A stretch of 23,469 nucleotides of DNA from Pseudomonadota bacterium (GCA_021850555.1 JAJZLX010000792.1:1-23469); one strand, 5' to 3'; shown: positions 1 through 7,069, counted from the first letter of the stretch. A program made the numbers and translations. The notes: generated by a model from the sequence alone, not told the origin.

Positions 1-3
1 GAT

Positions 4-204
4 CTAGCCGTGCGGGCACATCTTCTTCGCCTGCTCGGTGCACTGAAACCAAAGCGAACACTGCACCTCGTAGGCCGTCTTGCCGCTGGGGAGCGTATAG
101 GGCCGCGTGGTGGCGCAGCCGGCGAGGACCGCAGACAGGGCCGCTGCGGCGGCCGCTATCGTGCGGCTGATTCTGTATGGACGGCTTCGGCGATCAAGGC
201 GCAC
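4..204 (-). CDS. Small cysteine-rich lipoprotein, function unknown
   Basis: A 66-residue protein. It opens with a basic stretch, an alanine-rich hydrophobic helix (residues 15-28) and a lipobox LSAVLAGC with the acylated cysteine at residue 30, so it should be a membrane-anchored lipoprotein. The mature part is only about 36 residues and carries three further cysteines (49, 55, 63) in the pattern YEVQC..C.......CPHG. That pattern resembles the short C-terminal cysteine motif of many small proteobacterial envelope proteins of unknown role. The GTG start at 204 is preceded on the minus strand by GGGAG about 8 bases away, which supports it. No operon partner is visible. The exact function is unknown; lipoprotein status is well supported, the rest is not. 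Confidence 0.6.
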   Translation of the reverse strand: MRLDRRSRPYRISRTIAAAAAALSAVLAGCATTRPYTLPSGKTAYEVQCSLWFQCTEQAKKMCPHG

Positions 205-430
205 TGTCGTTCTCCCGGATTCGCGGCCGACGGAGAGCAGGGTCCGGCGCGCAGCACCATCGGACTATATTCCATTGCCGCCGCGACCGCTCGGCGCCGG
301 CAGGCGCCGCTCTTGGCTGCGCGCGGGGAGTTTGGCGCCATGCTCGCCGCCCGCTCTTCGGCGGCCTGCGACGGAGCCCCGCGTTCCGAGAACGTGGACA
401 TCTCTTCTGCCTGCCGTCAATCCCGATCCT

Positions 431-979
431 TCACCAGCGGTAACGCTGCGGCCGGTTATCCGGTACCGGCCCGAGAAATCGTCGGTACGCCGCGATCCAG
501 TTGGTGGCGATCTGCCGCCTGGCGCTCGCGAGTGTCAGTCGCCCGCGGCACACCAGATGATTGAGCCGGTTCTCCAGCCGGTCCTTCGCGTAGCTGCCCC
601 AACCGCCCACGACCCGGTGCGGCTCGGGCCAGAGATTGCGCGCCGAGGTGGGCGAGCCGCCGAGCTCGAGCGGGACGAGGTGATCCTCCTCGTAGTCACG
701 AAGCCAGCGATCCGGGTAGCCGTACTCGCGAATCTGGCGGCGCTTGAGTCTCTCGGTGTACCACTCCGGCGGCCGCACTGTCCGCGTCCAGCCGCGCACG
801 CAGATCGTCTGGCGGATGTCGGCCTGTGTCACCGCAGGATTGAGGGCCCCCGGGGTGAGCGCAGGATCAGGCAGCCCTTTGCTCATTGGAAAGACCGGGG
901 CGTGGTGGCTCCATGCGAAGGCGAGCGCAGGTAGTGCGAGAAGGGTCAGCAGCAGAGGAAGCGTGCGGAAGGGTTTCAT
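431..979 (-). CDS. Exported HNH-like nuclease-fold protein
   Basis: A 182-residue protein with a clear Sec signal peptide (residues 1-22, ending ALAFA), so it is probably periplasmic or secreted. The core carries EEDHLVPLELGG (Asp99-His100) followed by NLWPEP (Asn115). This is the DH...N layout of HNH/betabetaalpha-metal proteins, and the full string matches a common family of exported hypothetical proteins annotated as HNH-like. Two cysteines (60 and 144) flank the core and could form a disulfide after export. No good ribosome site lies before the ATG at 979; the minus-strand leader is C-rich there. TACACT about 20 bases upstream could be a -10 box. No immunity gene is adjacent, which argues against a simple toxin. 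Fold and export are well supported; nuclease activity is inferred. Confidence 0.7.
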   Translation of the reverse strand: MKPFRTLPLLLTLLALPALAFAWSHHAPVFPMSKGLPDPALTPGALNPAVTQADIRQTICVRGWTRTVRPPEWYTERLKRRQIREYGYPDRWLRDYEEDHLVPLELGGSPTSARNLWPEPHRVVGGWGSYAKDRLENRLNHLVCRGRLTLASARRQIATNWIAAYRRFLGPVPDNRPQRYRW

Positions 980-1417
980 GGGAGGGGAGGTCGACAGTGT
1001 AGGGCGGAAGCTTCGGGCACGAGGAAAATCTCAGCCGGAAATCTGAAGGAGGTCCGTCCATCCGAGGTCAAGCAGCGCAATTTCGGTCTTCGCGTCGGAC
1101 ACCATCTCGACGGCGGGCGCACTTTCGGCGAACTCACGGGCGGCCTCTCGCCGCCGACGGCTCCTTAAGCTATCTTACCCATTGCGACTCGCGCCGGCAT
1201 CGTGGCGTTGGAGACCAGAGCGACCTCCTCGCCACCGTCCGGCCCGAACCGGCCTGCTCGACATGGGGTGACACGGCGGCCACGCTGCGCCCTTGGACCC
1301 GGAACGCGGGCGGATGGCGGTTTGCGCCGGCACCGTGTGTCGGTCATGACTGGCAAACGCCAAGCGGAGGGCGGGCGTTGCTGATTGGAAGAGCCGGTCG
1401 ATTACGGGAGACCGCCA
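980..1417. other. Long intergenic stretch with probable gene remnant
   Basis: No intact gene is seen between the divergent neighbours. On the minus strand a frame open from 1174 to the TGA at 1031 reads REFAESAPAVEMVSDAKTEI and onward. It has strong G/C preference at third codon positions but no convincing start. A second minus-strand frame ending at 1165 (..GGEEVALVSNATMPARVAM..) has the same codon flavour and runs into the first one in another frame. Together they look like the 3' end of a decayed gene. The family is not recognised. The right end must hold the promoter of the flavin reductase, but no strong box is seen. Confidence 0.3.
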
Positions 1418-2008
1418 ATGACAGTACTCAATCCGCAGCATTCCATCCGTGTTCTTGGCTTCGCCGGCAGCCTGCGCCAGGGCTCTTACAATCGAGCCCT
1501 TTTGCGTGCCGCGCAGGAGTCGACGCCCGCGGGAATGGTCATCGACACATTCGATCTCGCACCGATTCCCCTCTACAACGCCGATCTCGAGGCTCAAGGT
1601 GATCCCGGACCGGTGGCCGCATTCAAGCAGGCCATCTCACAGGCCGACGCCGTTCTCATCGCCACGCCGGAGTACAACCACGGAGTCCCTGCGGTGACGA
1701 AGAACGCCATCGACTGGGCGTCGCGGCCGCCGCGCAATTCGGCGCTGAACGGCAAGCCCGTGGGAGTCATCGGCGCTTCTCCGGGCATTACGGGAACGGC
1801 GCGCGGCCAAAGCCAGCTCCGGCAGGCGTTCGAATTCACCAACTCGTACGCGATGCCCCAGCCGGAGCTGCTCGTCTTTCGCGCACACGAGAAGTTCGAT
1901 GCGGACGGCCGGCTCACCGATCAGCCGACACGCCAGGTTCTGCAGCAGTTCCTCGAGGCTTTTGCCGCGTGGGTAGTGCGGTTCAAGACGCCGTCCCCTC
2001 AGAGCTGA
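1418..2008 (+). CDS. NADPH-dependent FMN reductase (ChrR/azoreductase-like)
   Basis: A 196-residue flavodoxin-fold oxidoreductase. The N-terminal GSLRQGSYNRAL (about residues 17-28) is the FMN phosphate-binding loop of the NADPH-dependent FMN reductase family. PEYNHGVPAVTKNAIDW (about residues 84-100) is the second flavin-contacting signature. Members reduce FMN, quinones, azo dyes or chromate in the cytoplasm using NAD(P)H; which substrate applies here cannot be read from sequence. The ATG at 1418 is chosen over an upstream in-frame TTG because GGGAG sits 7 bases before it. A hydrolase gene follows after 57 bases on the same strand, so the two may be co-transcribed as a small detoxification unit. 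Confidence 0.88.
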   Translation: MTVLNPQHSIRVLGFAGSLRQGSYNRALLRAAQESTPAGMVIDTFDLAPIPLYNADLEAQGDPGPVAAFKQAISQADAVLIATPEYNHGVPAVTKNAIDWASRPPRNSALNGKPVGVIGASPGITGTARGQSQLRQAFEFTNSYAMPQPELLVFRAHEKFDADGRLTDQPTRQVLQQFLEAFAAWVVRFKTPSPQS

Positions 2009-2065
2009 CCGGCGTCCCGCCGGGCGAAATGTACACTGTGCCATCGAAATGTGAGGTGATGAGCG

Positions 2066-2641
2066 ATGAGCCAACGCCAAGACGACCGAAGCGCGCTGCT
2101 GCTGATGGACCTGCAGGCGGACATCGTCGACAATTATGCGCCTCCCGGCTTTCTGACTCTCATTCAGGAGGCGATCGACGCCGCGCGGCGGGCGAAACTC
2201 CCCCTGATCTGGGTCGTGGTCAGCTTCAGGGCCGGGTATCCCGAAGTCTCTTCCCGAAACCAGTCCTTCAGCGCCCTGCGCGGCACCGCGCGCTTGATCG
2301 AAGGCGATCCGCAAACGCAGATCCATCCGGCGCTGAAACGGGAGCCCGGCGAGGTGCTTGTCACCAAGCGCCGGGTGGGGGCCTTCTCGGGTAGTGATCT
2401 GGATGTCGTACTGCGGTCCGCCGGGATCGATTCGCTGGTGCTGGCGGGGATCTCCACCAGCGGGGTTGTCTTGTCCACGGTGCGTCTGGCTGCCGATCTC
2501 GATTACCGGCTCACCGTCCTGAGGGACGGATGCTGCGATCCCGATCCTGAAGTGCACCGGGTGCTCACCGAGAAGGTTTTCCCCCGCCAGGCCGCCGTCT
2601 TGACCATAGGTGAATGGATCGCATCCCGGGCGGTCTCTTGA
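2066..2641 (+). CDS. Isochorismatase-family hydrolase without the nucleophilic Cys
   Basis: A 191-residue single-domain protein of the isochorismatase-like fold. Asp15 in LLLMDLQ and Lys101 in VTKRRVGAF occupy the catalytic Asp and Lys positions. In the loop that normally carries the cysteine nucleophile (usual form G..T..CV), this protein reads GISTSGVVLST, with Val134 in place of Cys. A CC pair at 156-157 lies in the next strand and is not the usual site. True isochorismatases also lack the cysteine, so the protein may act on a vinyl ether or other ester rather than as an amidase. Annotation as a cysteine hydrolase would be misleading. GAGG lies 9 bases before the ATG, and the flavin reductase gene is 57 bases upstream. 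Confidence 0.82.
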   Translation: MSQRQDDRSALLLMDLQADIVDNYAPPGFLTLIQEAIDAARRAKLPLIWVVVSFRAGYPEVSSRNQSFSALRGTARLIEGDPQTQIHPALKREPGEVLVTKRRVGAFSGSDLDVVLRSAGIDSLVLAGISTSGVVLSTVRLAADLDYRLTVLRDGCCDPDPEVHRVLTEKVFPRQAAVLTIGEWIASRAVS

Positions 2642-2961
2642 GCCGGTTTCCGTAGGCGAACGGCACGGCTTGCCGAGCAGCCGCCTGCTTGGGCCATCGT
2701 TCAATCGCGAACGGGCGGGCCGGGATCTTCACGCGGTAAGGAGCGGGCGCGCAGAGGTGCGCCCGGGAGCAAGCGCGGGGCGGCACACCCGCCCCGGGCC
2801 GCAAGGGGTCCCGATCAAGGCCAAGCCGGCAATGACGGCGGCCGGCGCCATTGCAGCAGAGTCCGGCGAGGCTGGCGACCTGTAAACCGGCGCGACGTCG
2901 CCTACGCTTGCGTGTCAATCTTCCTGTGGTACCGTGCTTCGGCTCGTCACGGGTGTAGATC
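2642..2961. other. Intergenic region with a GC hairpin
   Basis: No gene is supported in this 320-base gap. It contains a perfect 8-bp hairpin, CGGGGCGG (2776-2783) with CCGCCCCG (2789-2796) and a 5-base loop. It could end transcription from the hydrolase gene, although no T-tract follows. Near the right end TTGCGT, a 16-base spacer and TACCGT form a weak candidate promoter for the transglycosylase gene. Confidence 0.3.
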
Positions 2962-5265
2962 GTGAGCTCGACACGGCGGCCATGGGCCCTGCGCGGGCCG
3001 TTCCGTTGGATCTGGGTGGTTATCTTGCTGCCCCTCGGAACGTGCGGACTGGCCGCAGCCCCGACTCTGCCGTTTCCTGCGCAGCTCGCGAGAGACGTGA
3101 ATTTCTGGATCCGAGTGGACACCGAGATCGGCTCGGATGCGGGCTTCCTCTACGACAAATACCATCTCGGTGTCATATACGCCACGCTGTGCTTCGCGCC
3201 GGACAGTTCCCCGCTTCAGCGACAGCAGCACATCGAGCGTGCGATCGATCATCTGAGGGCCGAGCTCCGTCAGCTCGCCGCGGGACGGGGACCTTTCACG
3301 AGCGCGGAAGAGCGCATCAAGGCGCTATGGGGTGCCGATGCGACACGCGCAAACCTGTTGCAGGCCGCGCACGACATCCGCTTCCAGACGGGTCAGTTCA
3401 ATCACTTCAAGACCGCTCTCATCCGCTCCGGCGCGTGGCATTCATACATCGTGAGAACGCTCGCCGGACTGGGGCTTCCAGAAGGCCTTGCCGCGCTGCC
3501 TCTGATCGAATCCGCTTACAACCCGCGCGCATACTCGAGCGCGGGTGCCGCGGGACTTTGGCAGTTCATGCCTGCCACCGGCCGACATTTCATGACGATC
3601 GACCGGGCGGTCGATGACCGGCTGGACCCGTTCCGCGAGACCAAGGCGGCCGCGGAACTGCTTGCCGAGGACCATCGATTGCTCGGAACGTGGCCGCTCG
3701 CGATCACCGCCTACCATCAAGGCGTCGCCGCAGTGCGTCAGGCGGTCGAGACGATGGGCACGACGCACATCTCTACCATCGTGCGCCACTACCGCTCCCC
3801 GGCCTTCGGCTTCGCCGGGCGCAACTTCTACGTGTCGTTTCTGGCGGCCCTCGAGATCGAGCGGGACCCGCAGAGGTTCTTCGGGCAGATCACTCCGAGC
3901 AAGGAAGAGCGGACGCGGCGGTTGACCCTGCCCGAGCACGCCCCCGTGCAGGCGTTGGAGCGCGTATTGAACATCGATCCGCAAGTGCTTCGCGAGCTGA
4001 ATCCGGCTTTGCGCGCGCCCGTCTGGACGGGGCAGCTGGATGTGCCGAAGGGCTATCGTTTGCGGCTGCCGGGCTCAGACACCGGCTGGACCTCGGCTGC
4101 TCTCGCCGCGAGGCTCGATGCGGGCGAGCTGCTCGCCTCGCAGCAGGTGCCGGCGCAATACCGCGCCAGCGCCGTTGAGCGGCCTGCCGGAATCGGCGGA
4201 TTTTACCGGACGAGTTCCCGGTCGGACGTTTTGCACCCGGCGCAGACCACAACCGACGCCGGGACACGGAGCGCCGGCTCGCAAGGCCAGTGGGGCGGTT
4301 TCGGCGACCCTGACGCATTCAACGCCCAGGCGGGCTCTTCATCGCGCGCTTCCGAGGAAAGCCCGCACCCACCCTACCATCTGCATGTAGACAGACGTTA
4401 CGGCAGCGATCATGCGTACCCTAACCTGGGCTCGGTCGTTCGCCACCTGCCGAAGGGCGCAACGGCGGTGTACTACGCGGGCATCTCGTATTGGTTCGAC
4501 GGCGGTGTATGGTACGAGCGATGGCCGTCGATTTCTGCGTTCCTCGTGGTCGCGCCGCCGATTGGCATTGTCGTCAAGTCACTGCCGGCGTTCGTCAGAA
4601 GGGTTCCACACCGGAGCGAGACGTTTCTCTATGCGAATGACGTTTTTTATCGGCCTCGCCCGGGGCTCGGCGGCTTCCAGGTCGTGAACGATCCAGTGGA
4701 CACGGCCGCGGCTGGACCGCCGGCGCCGCGCGGCGCGGGTGCGGGGGCGGTGATGCCGGTTCCGCGGGTGCGGGCGGCGGGCGCCCCTTTCGCCCGAACA
4801 TCGGCAAAGGCACCGCCGCCGGTGATGGCGCAGCCACCGATCGTGGCGGAGCCGCCGGTGATGGCGCGCACACCCGTCAAGGCACTCATGCCCGTCGCGG
4901 TATTGACGCCCATCAGGACGTTGACGCCCGTTGGATCTCGGGCGTCTCTCAACATCGCAGCGCCACTGCAGGCGAAGGCAGTGGTGCGCACGCCGCGGGA
5001 AGCTTCCGGCGCGAAATCCAGCTCCCCGCCCAAACTCTCGAGTCCGGAGACACTCACGCTCCAGGCCCTCGATGGACAGAGCGTCGATCAACAGGCGCGT
5101 GATCGGCGCGCGTGCCGTCGGTTTGCGATTGCGCACAGCGGGTTCGATCCGCTCTCCCGCGAGAGCGGCGCTTCCGCCTCAGGCCTTGCCCGGCTGACGT
5201 CCGAATACGAGCGGGCGCAGATTGCTTGCCTGAGCGAGCACGGTTATATCGTGACCCTGCGCTGA
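2962..5265 (+). CDS. MltD-like lytic transglycosylase with DUF6515-like C-terminal region
   Basis: A 767-residue exported protein with four parts after a signal peptide (hydrophobic run about residues 17-32). (1) A MltD-type lytic transglycosylase domain, about 90-300, holds the catalytic Glu183 in ALPLIESAYNPRAYS, then GAAGLWQFMPATGR and TWPLAITAYHQG. Such enzymes cleave peptidoglycan to 1,6-anhydromuropeptides in the periplasm. (2) A short LysM-like segment, about 317-370. (3) A DUF6515-like segment, about 472-580, with HLPKGATAVYYAGISYWFDG, GVWY and VVAPPIG. (4) Seven proline-valine hexapeptides (619-660), then a C-terminal piece DRRACRRFAIAHSGFDPL..IACLSEHGY with paired cysteines. The GTG at 2962 is used because it begins the signal peptide; its ribosome site is weak. 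Typical MltD ends after LysM repeats, so the second half is unusual. Confidence 0.85.
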   Translation: MSSTRRPWALRGPFRWIWVVILLPLGTCGLAAAPTLPFPAQLARDVNFWIRVDTEIGSDAGFLYDKYHLGVIYATLCFAPDSSPLQRQQHIERAIDHLRAELRQLAAGRGPFTSAEERIKALWGADATRANLLQAAHDIRFQTGQFNHFKTALIRSGAWHSYIVRTLAGLGLPEGLAALPLIESAYNPRAYSSAGAAGLWQFMPATGRHFMTIDRAVDDRLDPFRETKAAAELLAEDHRLLGTWPLAITAYHQGVAAVRQAVETMGTTHISTIVRHYRSPAFGFAGRNFYVSFLAALEIERDPQRFFGQITPSKEERTRRLTLPEHAPVQALERVLNIDPQVLRELNPALRAPVWTGQLDVPKGYRLRLPGSDTGWTSAALAARLDAGELLASQQVPAQYRASAVERPAGIGGFYRTSSRSDVLHPAQTTTDAGTRSAGSQGQWGGFGDPDAFNAQAGSSSRASEESPHPPYHLHVDRRYGSDHAYPNLGSVVRHLPKGATAVYYAGISYWFDGGVWYERWPSISAFLVVAPPIGIVVKSLPAFVRRVPHRSETFLYANDVFYRPRPGLGGFQVVNDPVDTAAAGPPAPRGAGAGAVMPVPRVRAAGAPFARTSAKAPPPVMAQPPIVAEPPVMARTPVKALMPVAVLTPIRTLTPVGSRASLNIAAPLQAKAVVRTPREASGAKSSSPPKLSSPETLTLQALDGQSVDQQARDRRACRRFAIAHSGFDPLSRESGASASGLARLTSEYERAQIACLSEHGYIVTLR
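4816..4941 (+). repeat. Seven tandem 18-bp units encoding Pro-Val/Ile hexapeptides
   Basis: Inside the transglycosylase gene, residues 619-660 read PPVMAQ, PPIVAE, PPVMAR, TPVKAL, MPVAVL, TPIRTL, TPVGSR. Each unit is (P/T/M)-P-(V/I)-x-x-x and exactly 18 bases long. The first three are close DNA copies of each other, and later ones diverge. The segment probably forms an extended spacer across the periplasm or wall. Confidence 0.7.
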
Positions 5266-5293
5266 GATGCCGATGGCCGCAAGTGCGTGCCAG

Positions 5294-5683
5294 TCACCCT
5301 GAGAAAACCGCATCTGATGCCGAGAGAGAACGGGCTTCACCCGCTGCCCGCATGCGAGCGCGATACGCGCTTGGCGTGAGGCCGGCCCACCGGGCGAACG
5401 TGCGCGAGAAATGGCTGTGACTGGCGAACCCGAGATCCACAGCGAGACGAGCCAGGTCATCGGAGCCTGACAACAGTGTCGCGGCGCGCTGCAGACGCAA
5501 TGCAAGGGCGTATCGGGCGAGGGGGATGCCGTGCACCTTGCGGAAACTGTAAGCGAGCCGGGACGGCGATGCGCGCAGTGCCCCGGCGAGATCGCGCAGG
5601 CGCAGAGATTCCTCGGGATGTCGATCGATGTAGGCTCTCGTCCTCAAGGCCAGATCGGTCGTTCTATGGGAAGTGAGCCGCAT
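5294..5683 (-). CDS. AraC-family regulator, DNA-binding domain only
   Basis: About 129 residues from ATG 5683, which has GGAG 8 bases before it. An upstream ATG at 5740 with GGGAA is possible and would add 19 residues. Two helix-turn-helix units are visible: LRLRDLAGALRASPSRLAYS and LARLAVDLGFASHSHFSRTF. The AraC signature ends in FARWAGLTPSAYR. There is no room for a ligand-binding domain, so control must come from expression level or a partner protein. The gene is convergent with the transglycosylase (28-base gap) and divergent from the small secreted protein at 5850. The 166 bases between the two starts probably hold shared control sites, and the secreted protein is the obvious candidate target. 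Confidence 0.82.
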   Translation of the reverse strand: MRLTSHRTTDLALRTRAYIDRHPEESLRLRDLAGALRASPSRLAYSFRKVHGIPLARYALALRLQRAATLLSGSDDLARLAVDLGFASHSHFSRTFARWAGLTPSAYRARMRAAGEARSLSASDAVFSG

Positions 5684-5849
5684 CGAGAGCTCCGGTGACG
5701 AATAGCTCGCATGCCGCTGCATAGATCGGCATCGTTTCATGACATTCCCGGAAGTTCGCAGAGCCGTTGAATTGTGAAAGCGCGCTGCGTGGCGTGGCTC
5801 TATGCTGCCCGCCATTCTCCCGGTAATCGAGAGGCTTCGGAGGTATCAA

Positions 5850-6131
5850 ATGCGTAGCTTGAATGTGTTCGCCCTGTCCGCCATCGCGGGTGTCTTCCTC
5901 ATCGGTGCCGCGCATGCCGGCACGCTGGTCCAACGCGCGGGTGTGACGTCGACCGGTGTGGTCTACCGGGGCGAGGACGCTCGCGGAAAGACGTTGTTCC
6001 TGCTCACCGTCACAGATCCGCGAGCGGTGACGCTTTCCAGGGACCGCGGCGCCAGCATCCATCGCCGGCGTCCGAATTGGACCGCTCTCATCGGATCGGG
6101 CAGGGCCGCGCAGGCGGAGCAACGCCGGTAG
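5850..6131 (+). CDS. Small secreted protein, unknown function
   Basis: A 93-residue protein with a signal peptide ending GAAHAG at about residue 23, so the mature form is about 70 residues and basic at its C terminus (RRRPNW, AEQRR). CGGAGG lies 6 bases before the ATG and is a strong ribosome site. The mature part has a hydrophobic strand KTLFLLTVTDPRAVTL but matches no family I recognise. It is divergent from the sensorless AraC-type regulator. An alternative in-frame start further left would lie inside that regulator's upstream region and has no ribosome site. Export is likely; the function is unknown. Confidence 0.6.
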   Translation: MRSLNVFALSAIAGVFLIGAAHAGTLVQRAGVTSTGVVYRGEDARGKTLFLLTVTDPRAVTLSRDRGASIHRRRPNWTALIGSGRAAQAEQRR

Positions 6132-6557
6132 GAGAGCAGGATGCTGCCGCCGCGCACCGCCCGCCGGGCGATGCGCGGCAGCCGGCGCTGCGCAAGCCGG
6201 ATGAGGCAGGCCGTGAGGAAGTCGTATCTGCAGGCTTCGGCGGTGAAGCGGACGCTTGAGCCGGTCGGCGCTTCGGGGAGCGGGAGTTTTGCGAGCCGGG
6301 TCGATCCGCAGGCTTTCCGTCTTGAAGAGCGGAAAGCTCGGTTGAATGAAAGTGCTCAACCCCGCGATGGGTTCGCCGCGCATGACCGATGGCGGCAGAC
6401 GGACCGCGCAAGCGGCGCCGCGACGGCTGCCCGTAATCAGCTCGAATTCCACGAGACAAATGGACCTTTCTCGACCGGCAATCCGCCAAAAAGTGTATAT
6501 GCACAGAGCAAGGCAGATGAACCCCCGAAAGAGGCATTTGCCCGGCGGTCGATCGGT
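6132..6557. other. Region with no assured gene; possible frameshifted minus-strand gene
   Basis: On the minus strand a GTG at 6452 opens a frame (..RLPPSVMRGEPIAGLSTFIQ.., ..FPLFKTESLRIDPAR) with high third-position GC until about 6305. Beyond that the protein-like frame is a different one (..RLAKLPLPEAPTGSSVRFTA.., ..YDFLTACLIRLAQRRLPRIA..), as if a frameshift broke one gene. Against this, a plus-strand frame at 6141-6587 starts 9 bases after the previous stop behind a good AGGAG site, but its product is arginine/alanine-rich and unlike a folded protein. Two neighbouring inverted repeats, GCTTTCCG/CGGAAAGC (6312-6337) and GGTTGA/TCAACC (6340-6361), both have 10-base loops. A MarR-type half-palindromic site lies at 6493-6504. 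Confidence 0.3.
6493..6504. promoter_or_regulatory. Second MarR-operator-like site
   Basis: GTGTATATGCAC differs by one base from the perfect palindrome GTGCATATGCAC in the marR-type promoter at 6994-7005. The two copies flank the regulator gene. On the minus strand TTCATC, 16 bases, TATACA overlaps this site and would drive transcription into the possible broken gene to the left. Confidence 0.45.
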
Positions 6558-6977
6558 CTAGGTGAGCGCCAGCAATTCGCGTCGTAGCCGCGCCGCGCGC
6601 CTCGATCCCACCTGAGCCTCGAATTCCCTTTGAGCGTTCTGCCAAAGGCGCATTCCATGCTTGAGCTTGCGTTGGCCTGCCGTGGACAGCGACAAGGCGA
6701 GCCGGCGCGCATCCGTGGCGCCCGGCCGTGTGTCGAGCAGACGCGCCCGCTGCAGGGGTTTCAGGGCGCGCAGCAGCGTGGTGCGGTCCATGCCGAGTAT
6801 CGGCGCGAGCTCGGCCATAGGCGCCTGGCCCTTCTCCTCGAGGAGAACGAGGATGGAAAACTGCGCGCTGGTGAGCCCGGCATCGGACAGGTGACGCTCG
6901 TAGAGCCGGGTGATGCGCCGCGCAGCCTGACGGGCCGCGAAGCAGTTGCAGGCGCTGAGACGAGAGCGTTTCGGCAC
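6558..6977 (-). CDS. MarR-family transcriptional regulator
   Basis: A 139-residue winged-helix regulator. The dimer helix (..AARQAARRITRLYERHL), the recognition region (LTSAQFSILVLLEEKGQAPM, ILGMDRTTLLRALKPLQRAR) and the wing (DARRLALSLSTAGQRKL) are all in family order and the length is normal. The CNCF near residue 11 gives two N-terminal cysteines that could sense oxidation or electrophiles, as in some MarR proteins. I start at the GTG at 6977: the upstream extension would run through the promoter and operator and has no ribosome site. The predicted transcription start falls at or one base before this GTG, so the mRNA may be leaderless. The target is probably its own promoter plus whatever is controlled from 6493-6504. 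Confidence 0.85.
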   Translation of the reverse strand: MPKRSRLSACNCFAARQAARRITRLYERHLSDAGLTSAQFSILVLLEEKGQAPMAELAPILGMDRTTLLRALKPLQRARLLDTRPGATDARRLALSLSTAGQRKLKHGMRLWQNAQREFEAQVGSRRAARLRRELLALT

Positions 6978-7013
6978 GTCAGGCAGTATATATGTGCATA
7001 TGCACTTAATCAA
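6978..7013 (-). promoter_or_regulatory. marR-type promoter with embedded palindromic operator
   Basis: Reading the minus strand, TTGATT (7008-7013), a 17-base spacer and TATACT (6985-6990) make a good sigma-70 promoter. The spacer holds the perfect 12-bp palindrome GTGCATATGCAC (6994-7005), placed so that a bound dimer would block polymerase. The expected start of transcription is 6977-6978, the first base of the GTG codon. Confidence 0.65.
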
Positions 7014-7035
7014 ACCGTTCCGTGCTTGCCCTGGA

Positions 7036-7059
7036 GAGCCCCGGGTCCGCCCGGGGCTC
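7036..7059 (-). terminator. Strong hairpin after the peptidase gene
   Basis: A perfect 10-bp stem, GAGCCCCGGG (7036-7045) with CCCGGGGCTC (7050-7059) and a 4-base loop, begins 10 bases past the peptidase stop codon. There is no T-tract on the exit side, so it may act as an mRNA 3' stabiliser or a weak terminator. It also separates the peptidase from the regulator promoter. Confidence 0.5.
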
Positions 7060-7069
7060 CGTGCCGTGG

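Noticed and set aside
1637..2704. A 355-codon minus-strand open frame
   Set aside because: It is antisense to the flavin reductase and isochorismatase-fold genes, both of which have family motifs and ribosome sites.
2776..2796. Hairpin considered as a firm terminator
   Set aside because: The stem is perfect but there is no T-run, so it is only described within the intergenic entry.
6141..6587. Plus-strand frame with a good AGGAG site
   Set aside because: Composition is Arg/Ala/Ser-rich with no motif, it runs into the 3' end of the regulator gene, and minus-strand frames look more protein-like; it is kept only as a note in the region entry.
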